From: an uncultured Clostridia bacterium
Lineage (GTDB): Bacteria; Bacillota; Clostridia; Oscillospirales; CAG-272
DNA: 6,176 bases
Reading direction: 5' to 3'
Assembly: GCA_946061315.1 (NCBI GenBank)
Contig: CAMGRB010000094.1
Location: forward strand, 1-6,176
Each line of letters opens with the position of its first letter. Within the stretch, counting starts at the first letter, position 1. Positions 1 to 5,576 of this stretch are shown in pieces. A model generated the notes under the pieces. That model was not told the origin of the DNA and searched no databases. It saw only the letters and a list, made by a program, of their open reading frames with translations. The position numbers and the translations under genes are program-made.

Positions 1-233
1 GATCTGAGTTCAGAAGAAGAAAAATAGCGTCGTCGCTCCTTGAGTGCATAATTTCGTATTGCCGAAAGTACAGCATTAAAAGGCTTATGCTTGAGGTGCG
101 CGTTTCAAACGACGCCGCGGTTTCCTTATACAAAAAATTCGGCTTTAAGGTTGACGGGGTAAGCAAAAACCACTACTTTGCGCCGACGGAGGACGCATAT
201 CTTATGTCACTTGCGATTACAGACACTCTGTGA
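1..233 (+). CDS. rimI: RimI-type GNAT acetyltransferase, C-terminal fragment (5' end outside window)
   Basis: This is the last 76 complete codons (first full codon at position 3) of a GNAT-fold N-acetyltransferase, open at the left edge. The visible part covers the acetyl-CoA binding region (RRRKIASSLLE, fragment residues 4-14), the strand with LEVRVSN (30-36), the AAVSLYKKFGF helix motif (38-48) and a late EDAYLMSL strand (63-70). The LEVRxSNxxAxxLYxxxGF pattern is characteristic of RimI, which acetylates the N-terminal alanine of ribosomal protein S18. Tyr43 corresponds to the conserved tyrosine proposed as general acid in RimI. Lying 35 nt upstream of tsaD fits RimI, because rimI and tsaD (often with tsaE and tsaB) are commonly clustered in Firmicutes. 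One oddity: the R/QxxGxG/A pyrophosphate-binding motif reads RRRKIA, with Lys where Gly is usual. Another RimI-like GNAT cannot be fully excluded from a fragment. Confidence 0.85.
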   Translation, partial: SEFRRRKIASSLLECIISYCRKYSIKRLMLEVRVSNDAAVSLYKKFGFKVDGVSKNHYFAPTEDAYLMSLAITDTL

Positions 234-258
234 CGTATTTTTAAGAATTTTATTTTGC

Positions 259-262
259 GAGG
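259..262 (+). promoter_or_regulatory. ribosome binding site of tsaD
   Basis: GAGG lies 6 nt upstream of the ATG at 269 and supports that start. It sits in the 35-nt gap after rimI, where no promoter or terminator is visible, so tsaD is probably co-transcribed with rimI. Confidence 0.6.
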
Positions 263-268
263 CTTAAA

Positions 269-1267
269 ATGTATATACTCTCTTTTGAATCCTCCTGTGA
301 CGAAACCGCTTGCGCCGTGTGCGAAATGAGCGACACGTCACGGACAATAAAATCGAATATAGTAGCGTCGCAGGTAGATACTCACGCTCTTTACGGCGGC
401 GTTGTGCCCGAAATTGCAAGCCGTGCGCATATAGAGGCAATTTCAAAAATAACATATGAGGCACTTTCGCAGGCAAACCTTACACTAAAAGATATTGACG
501 CCGTAGCGGTAACTTACGGTCCCGGGCTTATAGGCGCTTTGCTCGTTGCAGTCAATTTTGCAAAATCTCTTGCATTTGCAAACAATATTCCGCTTGTGCC
601 CGTGGATCACATAAAAGGTCACATAGCTGCCGCATATCTTACCCATAAGGAGCTTAAACCGCCGTTTTTGGCGCTCGTGATGTCTGGCGGGCACACGTCC
701 TTTTACGACGTAAAATCATACACGTCCCTTGACGAAATAGGCTCAACGAGGGACGATGCGGCGGGCGAATGCTTTGACAAGGCGGGGCGCGTTCTCGGTC
801 TTCCCTACCCGGGCGGGCACGCTATGGATATACTCGCTTCAAAAGGCAATTCCGACGCTATACGTTTTCCCTCTCCGTCAATTAAGGACTCGCTTGATTT
901 TTCGTTCAGCGGTCTTAAGACGTCGGTTATAAATTACGTCAACACCAAAAATCAAAAGGGAGAACAAATATGCAAGGAGGACGTTGCCGCATCTTTTACG
1001 AAAGTAATTGCGGAAGCGGTACAATCAAAGGTTGACGAGGCTCTTTTGAAAACCGGCTACGACAAGGTCGTTCTTGCCGGAGGGGTGAGTGCAAACTCGC
1101 ACATAAGAAAAGCCATAGACTCTCTTTGCAAAAAGAGGGGTGCACACTTCTTTGCGCCCGAAATAAGCCTTTGCGGTGACAATGCCGCCATGATAGGCGC
1201 GCAGGGATATTATGAATTTATTGACGGCGTAAGGGCCAACGAATCCTTAAACGCCTTCCCGAGTTGA
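269..1267 (+). CDS. tsaD: tRNA N6-adenosine threonylcarbamoyltransferase TsaD
   Basis: This 332-residue protein is the Kae1/TsaD/Qri7 catalytic subunit. It transfers the threonylcarbamoyl group from threonylcarbamoyl-AMP to A37 of ANN-decoding tRNAs (t6A) in the cytoplasm, normally with TsaB and TsaE. Family landmarks appear in order: N-terminal ESSCDET (7-13), YGGVVPEIASRAH (42-54), the metal-binding HxxxH (His114 and His118 in DHIKGHIAAAYL), MSGGHT (138-143), TRDDAAGECFDK (160-171), PYPGG (179-183), FSGLKT (213-218), AGGVSAN (270-276) and CGDNAAMIG (302-310), where Asp304 is the expected third metal ligand. All catalytic landmarks are intact and the length is normal for the family (about 330-345). 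The ATG at 269 is preceded by GAGG and gives the conserved short N-terminus, with the ASKHA-fold first strand beginning at residue 2. It is downstream of rimI and 30 nt upstream of the DnaD-domain gene, with no terminator between. Confidence 0.97.
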   Translation: MYILSFESSCDETACAVCEMSDTSRTIKSNIVASQVDTHALYGGVVPEIASRAHIEAISKITYEALSQANLTLKDIDAVAVTYGPGLIGALLVAVNFAKSLAFANNIPLVPVDHIKGHIAAAYLTHKELKPPFLALVMSGGHTSFYDVKSYTSLDEIGSTRDDAAGECFDKAGRVLGLPYPGGHAMDILASKGNSDAIRFPSPSIKDSLDFSFSGLKTSVINYVNTKNQKGEQICKEDVAASFTKVIAEAVQSKVDEALLKTGYDKVVLAGGVSANSHIRKAIDSLCKKRGAHFFAPEISLCGDNAAMIGAQGYYEFIDGVRANESLNAFPS

Positions 1268-1297
1268 AAATCAAGTGAAAGTGCGGTAAGACAAAAT

Positions 1298-2254
1298 ATG
1301 AAAATAGATATAAAGTATTCCGGCAATATAATAAATCTTCCCGCATCGGTTGCGGATTTTGTCGAAAGAGCGACTAAAAACGATCTTGCGGTGATAATAA
1401 GCCTTGCAAAAAATATGGCTTATGCATCGTCTTTTGAAAATTACATAGCCGATTTTGCAAAAAATCTCGGCATGAGTGTCGATGAAGTCAAAAAATCACT
1501 TGTTTTCTGGTCGGAGTGCGCTGTCATCTCGGTGGACTCGTTTGACTCTCTTGTGACGGATATGGTGACGGACAATCCGACGCTTTCAAACGCTCTGCCC
1601 TCTTATACGGGTGAGCAGATAGCAAAATTTGTCGAGCGCAACAAGGATATGGCTTCCCTTTTCTATAACTGCCAGAGCATTATGGGAAAGGTGTTCAACG
1701 CGCACGACCACAATAACGTAATATACCTCAAAAATTTCTACAAGTTTGACGATGAGTTTATTCTTCTTTTGCTTGCTCACTGCGTCGAGGTGGGAAAGCC
1801 GAACTGGGCTTACGTAAGAAAAACCGCCGCAAATCTGTATGATCAGGGCATTGATACGTATGACAAGCTTGAAGCTCATTTTGCGGACAGAAAAAACAAA
1901 CGCTCCCTTGAATATAAAATAAGGAAGCTTTTCTCGATAGGAGAGCGTGAGTTTTCAAAGAGTGAAAAAGAGGTTATCGGCAAATGGATAAGCGCCGATA
2001 TAAGCATAAAGCTTCTTGAAAAGGCTTACGACATAACCGTTGACAAAACCTCGAAAGCGTCCGTGAAATATGCGGCTAAAATAATAGACAACTGGCTCTC
2101 TGTCGGGATTACCACGCCCGAGCAGGCGGACGAAGCCGAAAAGAAATACAAGGAAAAGCAAAGCGCCTCCACCTTTAAGACTGACGACTTTTTTGAGGCG
2201 GCGCTAAAGCGATCCTACGGCACAAAGAAAAACGATACGGAGGGTAAAAAATGA
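1298..2254 (+). CDS. DnaD-domain replication protein (winged helix plus two DnaD C-terminal-type domains)
   Basis: This 318-residue cytoplasmic protein is related to the DnaD/DnaB primosome proteins of Firmicutes, which help load the replicative helicase at origins and restart sites. Residues about 28-80 look like a winged-helix fold (LAVIISLAK, then IADFAKNLGMSVDEVKKSLVFW, ending in a short hydrophobic strand). Two DnaD C-terminal-type (DnaB_2) repeats follow. The first, about 105-197, has WAYVRKTAANLYDQGI (170-185). The second, about 205-285, carries the family's YxxxIxxxW signature exactly (Tyr258, Ile262, Trp266, then LSVGIT). The Lys-rich tail ends in DDFFEAALKRSYG (296-308), a short conserved end often seen in clostridial DnaD-like proteins. 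The ATG at 1298 has only a weak, G-rich upstream sequence and no clear Shine-Dalgarno site, but no better in-frame start is visible. It overlaps the DnaC-like gene by 4 nt, which supports a joint role in helicase loading. That role is inferred from the families. Confidence 0.88.
   Translation: MKIDIKYSGNIINLPASVADFVERATKNDLAVIISLAKNMAYASSFENYIADFAKNLGMSVDEVKKSLVFWSECAVISVDSFDSLVTDMVTDNPTLSNALPSYTGEQIAKFVERNKDMASLFYNCQSIMGKVFNAHDHNNVIYLKNFYKFDDEFILLLLAHCVEVGKPNWAYVRKTAANLYDQGIDTYDKLEAHFADRKNKRSLEYKIRKLFSIGEREFSKSEKEVIGKWISADISIKLLEKAYDITVDKTSKASVKYAAKIIDNWLSVGITTPEQADEAEKKYKEKQSASTFKTDDFFEAALKRSYGTKKNDTEGKK
2239..2244 (+). promoter_or_regulatory. ribosome binding site of the dnaC-like gene, inside the dnaD-like gene
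   Basis: GGAGGG is 6 nt upstream of the ATG at 2251 and lies within the last codons of the DnaD-domain gene. With the ATGA stop/start overlap at 2251-2254 it fixes the start and indicates translational coupling. Confidence 0.85.
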
Positions 2255-3210
2255 GTTATCCGAGAAAAAACGTTGAGGCGGTAACCGAAGATTATGCAAG
2301 AAAGCGCAAGCTTCACGAGGCAGAAAGCAAATTGCGCCTTGATGAAATATATTCACGTATTCCCGAAATAAAGGAAATAGACAATGAGCTCTCCCGCACG
2401 GGTAGCGATATTATCCATGCGGTTTTCGGCGGCACGGGCAACGCAAACGAAAAAATTGCAGAGATAAAAAAGGAAAATTTAGCCCTGCAAAAAAGGCGCG
2501 CCGACATTCTTGTGTCAAACGGTTATCCCTCGGATTATACGTCGGTTAAGTACGACTGCGACAAATGCCGCGACACAGGGTACGACGGAATATATATGTG
2601 CGACTGCTTCAAAAAAGCGCTTGCGATGAAGGGCTTTGAGTCCTCGGGAATATCAAATCTCTTAAAAGAGCAAAATTTTGAAGCGTTCTCCCTCGATTAT
2701 TACAAGGGGGATGAAAAGGTCTATATGGAGGACAACTACCGCGACCTTTACGATTTTGCGCATAATTTCGGAGGCGACAAGCGCAATTTTCTCCTGATGG
2801 GCGGCACGGGTCTTGGCAAAACGCACCTCTCTACCTCGGTTGCCAAGGTGGTTATCGAAAAGGGGTACGACGTCGTATATGAAACGGCGCAGAACATATT
2901 CTCCGACTTTGCCTCGGACAGATTCAGAAGCTCATATTCCGACACCGAGCCCTCGTCCGAAAAGTATCTTGACTGCGACCTGCTTATAATAGACGATCTC
3001 GGCACGGAGATGATATCGCAGTTTTCGGTATCTTGTCTTTACAATATAATAAACACAAGGCTCAACAAAAATCTGCCTATTATTGCAAGCACCAACCTCT
3101 CGGGTGAGGAGCTTCGCAAGATATATCAGGACAGAATAACAAGCCGTCTTTTCGGCAACTTCTACATAAAGCTTTTCGTCGGCAAGGACGTGCGCCAGCA
3201 AAAAATATAA
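2251..3210 (+). CDS. dnaC: DnaC/DnaI-like AAA+ ATPase, helicase loader
   Basis: This 319-residue cytoplasmic ATPase belongs to the DnaC/DnaI/IstB group, which loads the hexameric replicative helicase onto DNA. The N-terminal third is Lys/Glu-rich and probably helical or coiled coil (residues about 5-90). A zinc-finger-like cluster follows, with Cys103, Cys106, Cys117 and Cys119 (CDKCRDTG...MCDC), as in DnaI-type loaders. The AAA+ core has Walker A GGTGLGKT (184-191), Walker B LLIIDDLG (244-251), sensor 1 ASTN (279-282) and a DRITSRLFG motif (294-302) carrying the arginine-finger candidate Arg299. The C-terminus FVGKDVRQQKI matches the usual family end, so the gene is full length. The start is set by GGAGGG and the ATGA overlap with the DnaD-domain gene. 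Transposon-linked IstB is the main alternative, but IstB lacks this N-terminal Cys cluster and no IstA-type transposase is nearby. It is the last gene before a strong terminator. Confidence 0.93.
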   Translation: MSYPRKNVEAVTEDYARKRKLHEAESKLRLDEIYSRIPEIKEIDNELSRTGSDIIHAVFGGTGNANEKIAEIKKENLALQKRRADILVSNGYPSDYTSVKYDCDKCRDTGYDGIYMCDCFKKALAMKGFESSGISNLLKEQNFEAFSLDYYKGDEKVYMEDNYRDLYDFAHNFGGDKRNFLLMGGTGLGKTHLSTSVAKVVIEKGYDVVYETAQNIFSDFASDRFRSSYSDTEPSSEKYLDCDLLIIDDLGTEMISQFSVSCLYNIINTRLNKNLPIIASTNLSGEELRKIYQDRITSRLFGNFYIKLFVGKDVRQQKI

Positions 3211-3224
3211 TCAAACCTACTAAC

Positions 3225-3256
3225 AATACGGGCGGACAAAATCCGCCCGTATTTTT
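3225..3256 (+). terminator. intrinsic terminator of the rimI-tsaD-dnaD-dnaC unit
   Basis: A 12-bp perfect stem (3225-3236 pairing with 3242-3253, GC-rich core CGGGCGG/CCGCCCG) with a 5-nt CAAAA loop is followed by a run of T (3252-3256). It starts 14 nt after the stop of the dnaC-like gene and separates the housekeeping operon from the lipoprotein genes. Confidence 0.93.
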
Positions 3257-3286
3257 GTGTATAAGTGGCAAATATTTGAAAAAATG

Positions 3287-3315
3287 TTGACATAATTGGA
3301 ATTTGGTATTATAAT
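3287..3315 (+). promoter_or_regulatory. consensus sigma-A promoter of lipoprotein gene 1
   Basis: TTGACA (3287-3292) and TATAAT (3310-3315) are both perfect consensus hexamers separated by exactly 17 bp. The predicted transcription start is near 3322, which gives a leader of about 40 nt before the ATG at 3363. No operator-like palindrome overlaps it. The sequence alone suggests strong and possibly constitutive transcription, independent of the terminated operon upstream. Confidence 0.9.
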
Positions 3316-3316
3316 T

Positions 3317-3428
3317 AAATTGAAGGGTATGGAAAATTCTATAAACAAACGGAGGAATGCTTATGAAAAAGTTTATTGTTATTGCATTGGCGATTTTGGC
3401 GATTTTGTGCTTTGCTTCCTGCGATGAG
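3317..3428 (+). repeat. direct repeat copy 1: leader, RBS and signal-peptide cassette
   Basis: This 112-bp block aligns without gaps to 5465-5576 with 6 differences (at 3325, 3328, 3331, 3395, 3416 and 3422), and is identical over 63 bp (3332-3394). It runs from just after the -10 box through the ribosome binding site to just past the lipobox cysteine codon. The three differences inside the coding part are all synonymous third-position changes. After 3428 the alignment needs a 6-nt gap and then decays through the linker. Confidence 0.95.
3351..3355 (+). promoter_or_regulatory. ribosome binding site deciding the start of lipoprotein gene 1
   Basis: GGAGG lies 7 nt upstream of the ATG at 3363 but only 1 nt upstream of the in-frame ATG at 3357. 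Correct spacing selects 3363, so the protein begins MKKF rather than MLMKKF. Confidence 0.9.
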
Positions 3429-5309
3429 AATGAGAGCACATCAACCGACACCCAAGACGTTACCGATACGCAAAGCGAAAGCGATATGGGGAACAATACT
3501 GATACAGAAAGCGATACTGATACAGAGAGTGATACCGATATTGCGGCAGATACGGATTATGAAAAGGAAGATGCAAGCGTTAAATTTGACGATAAAATAA
3601 ATATAAAATGCCTTTACCTCGACGATTCATGGGATTTCGGTGCATATTCAAGAGCCACCCCGTACGACTATAACGAATATAATGAAATAAACGTTTTATA
3701 CCTTCCCGAAAACTTTGTTTACAGCGTTTTAGTAGAGTACAAAGAGCCGATAGTTAGCATTGACAAAGCTTTGGACGGTAAGATTGCCGACGTTGTAGAC
3801 AAAATAGATTTTTCCGAGGAGTTTTACACTTACGGCGTTAAAAAAATGATAACGGAAAATACAAAAGTTATCAAGCTTGACAGTTCAAGCATTATGTTGC
3901 TCTACGACGGTTTTTATGAGTATAATAAAGTTCAGAAAGAGGGGCTTCACGCTCTTTTTGAGGACGGTGGTATCAAAAAAGCTACCGTTGACGTATTCTC
4001 GTGTGATAAAGAGCCGACTGAAACTTATAAGATGGCAACGATGGACGGTTGCTTTTTCAAGGATAACATGGAAGGCGTTCTCTTAAAGACCTATGATGAT
4101 TTCCTGTACTGTAAGGAAAATTACATTCGCTATAACCCTTCCGATAGCGAATTTTCAATAGACGGAAGCGTATTTGAACAATACGACGTATTTGTAACCT
4201 CCGCCAAATTGCACAATCCGTCCGGTTTTAAGATTATGGAGGGCAGATACGTTTTTACGGATACGATTTACTATAACGGTGACGATTCTTTGATTGCAGA
4301 TAACACCCCGACAGGAACCGTAAAACTCGTAATGATTCCGAAAAGTGAAGAAAACGTACCCCTCAAATACAAGACTGCTTACACGACGGTTTTCTGGCAC
4401 GCAATAGATACCTCGGAAAAGACCGTTTGCTTTGACGATAAGATTTTCTTTAACACTTATATTTCCGATCTCTTTATAAAAATCACCGGGCAAAGACCTC
4501 AATGGTTGGTCGAAAAATACGACAGTCTGTTTACGGTAAACGAATACGGAGAAAGAAATCTTACCTATATTCCGGAGATTTGTAACTATTATATATGTGT
4601 TGAGTTTGATCCGCAACCCGATAGAGGAATGTACATTCCTTACTACCCCGCCGCAGACAACATTATTGAAACGGCACTGACACATTTCTCGGCAGAATAC
4701 CTGAAAACCGAAAATTGCAAAAAAGTAAGGATCAATTATTCAAGCGTTTTGTATTTGTATAGCGCAGAGGAATTTGAAAGCATACAAAAAGAAGGCTTGC
4801 ACGCTCTTTTTGGTGACAGTTCGGTAACGAAGGCAACCGTCGGTATGTTCTCTATTGACGAGGATTTTGAAGGATATGAGAGCGTTTGTGTTTATTCGGA
4901 TTCGGAGCCTTCCAAATTTAATTATACCTCAAATACAATCGGTCAGCTTATAACGACTTATGATGATCTTACCGAATTTTTGTCCGATTATGAACTTACC
5001 CTTACCGGAGATAAAATAAGCGAGGCAACGTTTGAAAACTACGACGTTCTTGCCATAAACACTTATTTCAACAGTGAACATTTCAAATTATCGGGATTTC
5101 GTATAATAGATGGCAAGTATTATCTTACTTACACAGGAACTTTGGGTTTTATAGACGATATAGATAAAATTGTTACAAGGTACGACGTAAGCCTTGTAAT
5201 CGTTCCCAAGAGTAGCCCCGGTGTTGATTACGAAGCCGGAGAAATATTATTGTTCAGTGCGTCAAGTAATATAGACCATATGAGCACACCTTTTGACTAT
5301 TGTGAGTAA
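3363..5309 (+). CDS. surface lipoprotein of unknown function with two tandem ectodomain repeats (family member 1)
   Basis: I do not recognise this 648-residue protein. Residues 1-20 are a lipoprotein signal: MKK, a hydrophobic stretch of Ile/Leu/Ala, then lipobox FASC with Cys20 as the lipidation site (Phe at -3 is slightly atypical). Export and anchoring to the outer face of the membrane are expected. Residues 21-72 are an acidic Thr/Asp/Ser linker with two exact TDTESD hexads, likely a flexible spacer across the cell wall. Two homologous units follow, A (about 73-328) and B (about 355-618). Shared landmarks are FDDKI (75/357), NEYxExN..Y.PE (104/393), EGLHALF (193/477), KATV..FS (206/490), TYDD (243/532), SGF.I..G.Y (287/577) and a final strand ending PKS (326/615). 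Unit spacing is 282-289 residues. Ten cysteines follow Cys20, including a penultimate Cys647. The TYDD...YDV...PKS half loosely recalls beta-rich modules of other clostridial lipoproteins, perhaps PrcB-like, but that is only an impression. It has its own promoter. Confidence 0.9.
   Translation: MKKFIVIALAILAILCFASCDENESTSTDTQDVTDTQSESDMGNNTDTESDTDTESDTDIAADTDYEKEDASVKFDDKINIKCLYLDDSWDFGAYSRATPYDYNEYNEINVLYLPENFVYSVLVEYKEPIVSIDKALDGKIADVVDKIDFSEEFYTYGVKKMITENTKVIKLDSSSIMLLYDGFYEYNKVQKEGLHALFEDGGIKKATVDVFSCDKEPTETYKMATMDGCFFKDNMEGVLLKTYDDFLYCKENYIRYNPSDSEFSIDGSVFEQYDVFVTSAKLHNPSGFKIMEGRYVFTDTIYYNGDDSLIADNTPTGTVKLVMIPKSEENVPLKYKTAYTTVFWHAIDTSEKTVCFDDKIFFNTYISDLFIKITGQRPQWLVEKYDSLFTVNEYGERNLTYIPEICNYYICVEFDPQPDRGMYIPYYPAADNIIETALTHFSAEYLKTENCKKVRINYSSVLYLYSAEEFESIQKEGLHALFGDSSVTKATVGMFSIDEDFEGYESVCVYSDSEPSKFNYTSNTIGQLITTYDDLTEFLSDYELTLTGDKISEATFENYDVLAINTYFNSEHFKLSGFRIIDGKYYLTYTGTLGFIDDIDKIVTRYDVSLVIVPKSSPGVDYEAGEILLFSASSNIDHMSTPFDYCE
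3498..3533 (+). repeat. two tandem 18-bp repeats encoding TDTESD in the linker of lipoprotein 1
   Basis: Units 3498-3515 and 3516-3533 match at 16 of 18 positions and each encode TDTESD. A partial third unit (TD, 3534-3539) follows. Being in frame, slippage or unequal crossover here would change spacer length without breaking the protein. Confidence 0.85.
3579..4346 (+). repeat. ectodomain unit A of lipoprotein 1 (protein-level repeat)
   Basis: This stretch encodes residues about 73-328, the first of two homologous units. It matches unit B in NEYNEINVLYLPE against NEYGERNLTYIPE (8 of 13 identical) and over residues 193-213 against 477-497 (14 of 21 identical), with the other landmarks collinear. 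Boundaries are approximate and were judged by eye. Confidence 0.8.
4425..5216 (+). repeat. ectodomain unit B of lipoprotein 1 (protein-level repeat)
   Basis: This stretch encodes residues about 355-618, the second homologous unit. It is closer than unit A to the ectodomain of the downstream paralogue: NEYGERNL is identical in both, SIQ(K/R)EGLH(A/G)LFGD matches at 11 of 13 positions, and YYICVE is shared. A short tail of about 30 residues follows to the stop. Boundaries are approximate. Confidence 0.8.
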
Positions 5310-5318
5310 ACGCGTAAT

Positions 5319-5348
5319 AAAAAGGCGGCTTGCCACCCTTTTAATTTT
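5319..5348 (+). terminator. possible weak intrinsic terminator after lipoprotein gene 1
   Basis: An imperfect hairpin starts about 10 nt after the stop codon. Bases 5319-5328 pair with 5333-5342 around a CTTG loop with two mismatches (5326/5335 and 5323/5338), with GG/CC pairs in the core and AAAA/TTTT at the base, and further T residues follow. It is much weaker than the terminator at 3225-3256, so some read-through into the second lipoprotein gene is possible. Confidence 0.5.
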
Positions 5349-5392
5349 GAAATAAGAAAATTTTAGTAAGAGATTTAACTGACAAAGCACCA

Positions 5393-5410
5393 AATTTTAA
5401 TAGTAAAATT
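5393..5410. repeat. short AT-only inverted repeat in the lipoprotein intergenic region
   Basis: AATTTTA (5393-5399) and TAAAATT (5404-5410) are exact inverted repeats around a 4-nt ATAG spacer, about 27 bp upstream of the -35 of the next promoter. It could be an operator half-site pair, but in DNA this AT-rich it could equally be chance. The rest of 5349-5436 shows only AT-rich sequence. Confidence 0.25.
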
Positions 5411-5436
5411 CCTAAAATTATAATTTGAAAAATAGG

Positions 5437-5465
5437 TTTACAAAATTATATCTTTATACTATAAA
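5437..5465 (+). promoter_or_regulatory. sigma-A-type promoter of lipoprotein gene 2
   Basis: TTTACA (5437-5442) and TATAAA (5460-5465) are separated by 17 bp and each differs from consensus by one base. They sit in the position homologous to the consensus promoter of gene 1 (33 versus 35 nt before GGAGG), but the spacer sequence is not conserved. This predicts separate, somewhat weaker initiation near 5472. Confidence 0.75.
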
Positions 5466-5576
5466 AATTGAAAGGCATAGAAAATTCTATAAACAAACGG
5501 AGGAATGCTTATGAAAAAGTTTATTGTTATTGCATTGGCGATCTTGGCGATTTTGTGCTTTGCCTCCTGTGATGAG
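5465..5576 (+). repeat. direct repeat copy 2: leader, RBS and signal-peptide cassette
   Basis: This is the second copy of the block at 3317-3428 (106 of 112 positions identical, ungapped, offset 2148 bp). It contains the whole predicted leader, the GGAGG site and codons 1-22 of lipoprotein 2. The signal peptide protein sequence is identical to that of lipoprotein 1. Confidence 0.95.
5499..5503 (+). promoter_or_regulatory. ribosome binding site deciding the start of lipoprotein gene 2
   Basis: GGAGG is 7 nt upstream of the ATG at 5511 and 1 nt upstream of the in-frame ATG at 5505. As in gene 1, correct spacing selects the later start. Confidence 0.9.

Noticed and set aside
1264..1292. Possible promoter between tsaD and the DnaD-domain gene (TTGAAA at 1264-1269)
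   Set aside because: At 17-bp spacing the -10 position reads TAAGAC, which is not a credible -10 box.
3357..3359. Upstream in-frame ATG as the start of lipoprotein gene 1 (and the equivalent at 5505 in gene 2)
   Set aside because: It is only 1 nt after GGAGG, too close for initiation. The ATG 6 nt later has ideal spacing and gives the typical MKK signal-peptide start.
3080..3496. A 138-codon antisense open frame crossing the terminator and promoter region
   Set aside because: It would read through the strong terminator hairpin and the consensus promoter, and it overlaps two real genes.
3440..3560. CRISPR or microsatellite interpretation of the repetitive linker DNA
   Set aside because: The repeats are in-frame 18-bp coding units without spacers and give a coherent acidic Thr/Ser linker in both genes.
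4155..4685. A 176-codon antisense open frame inside lipoprotein gene 1
   Set aside because: It lies fully within the coding frame of the 648-residue protein, has no start-site support and no recognisable domain. It is a codon-usage shadow.
3317..5576. The 112-bp direct repeat as ends of a mobile element or an assembly duplication
   Set aside because: The copies lie at the starts of two genes, there is no transposase or integrase, and the flanking sequences diverge gradually with many substitutions, which fits gene duplication rather than an assembly artefact.
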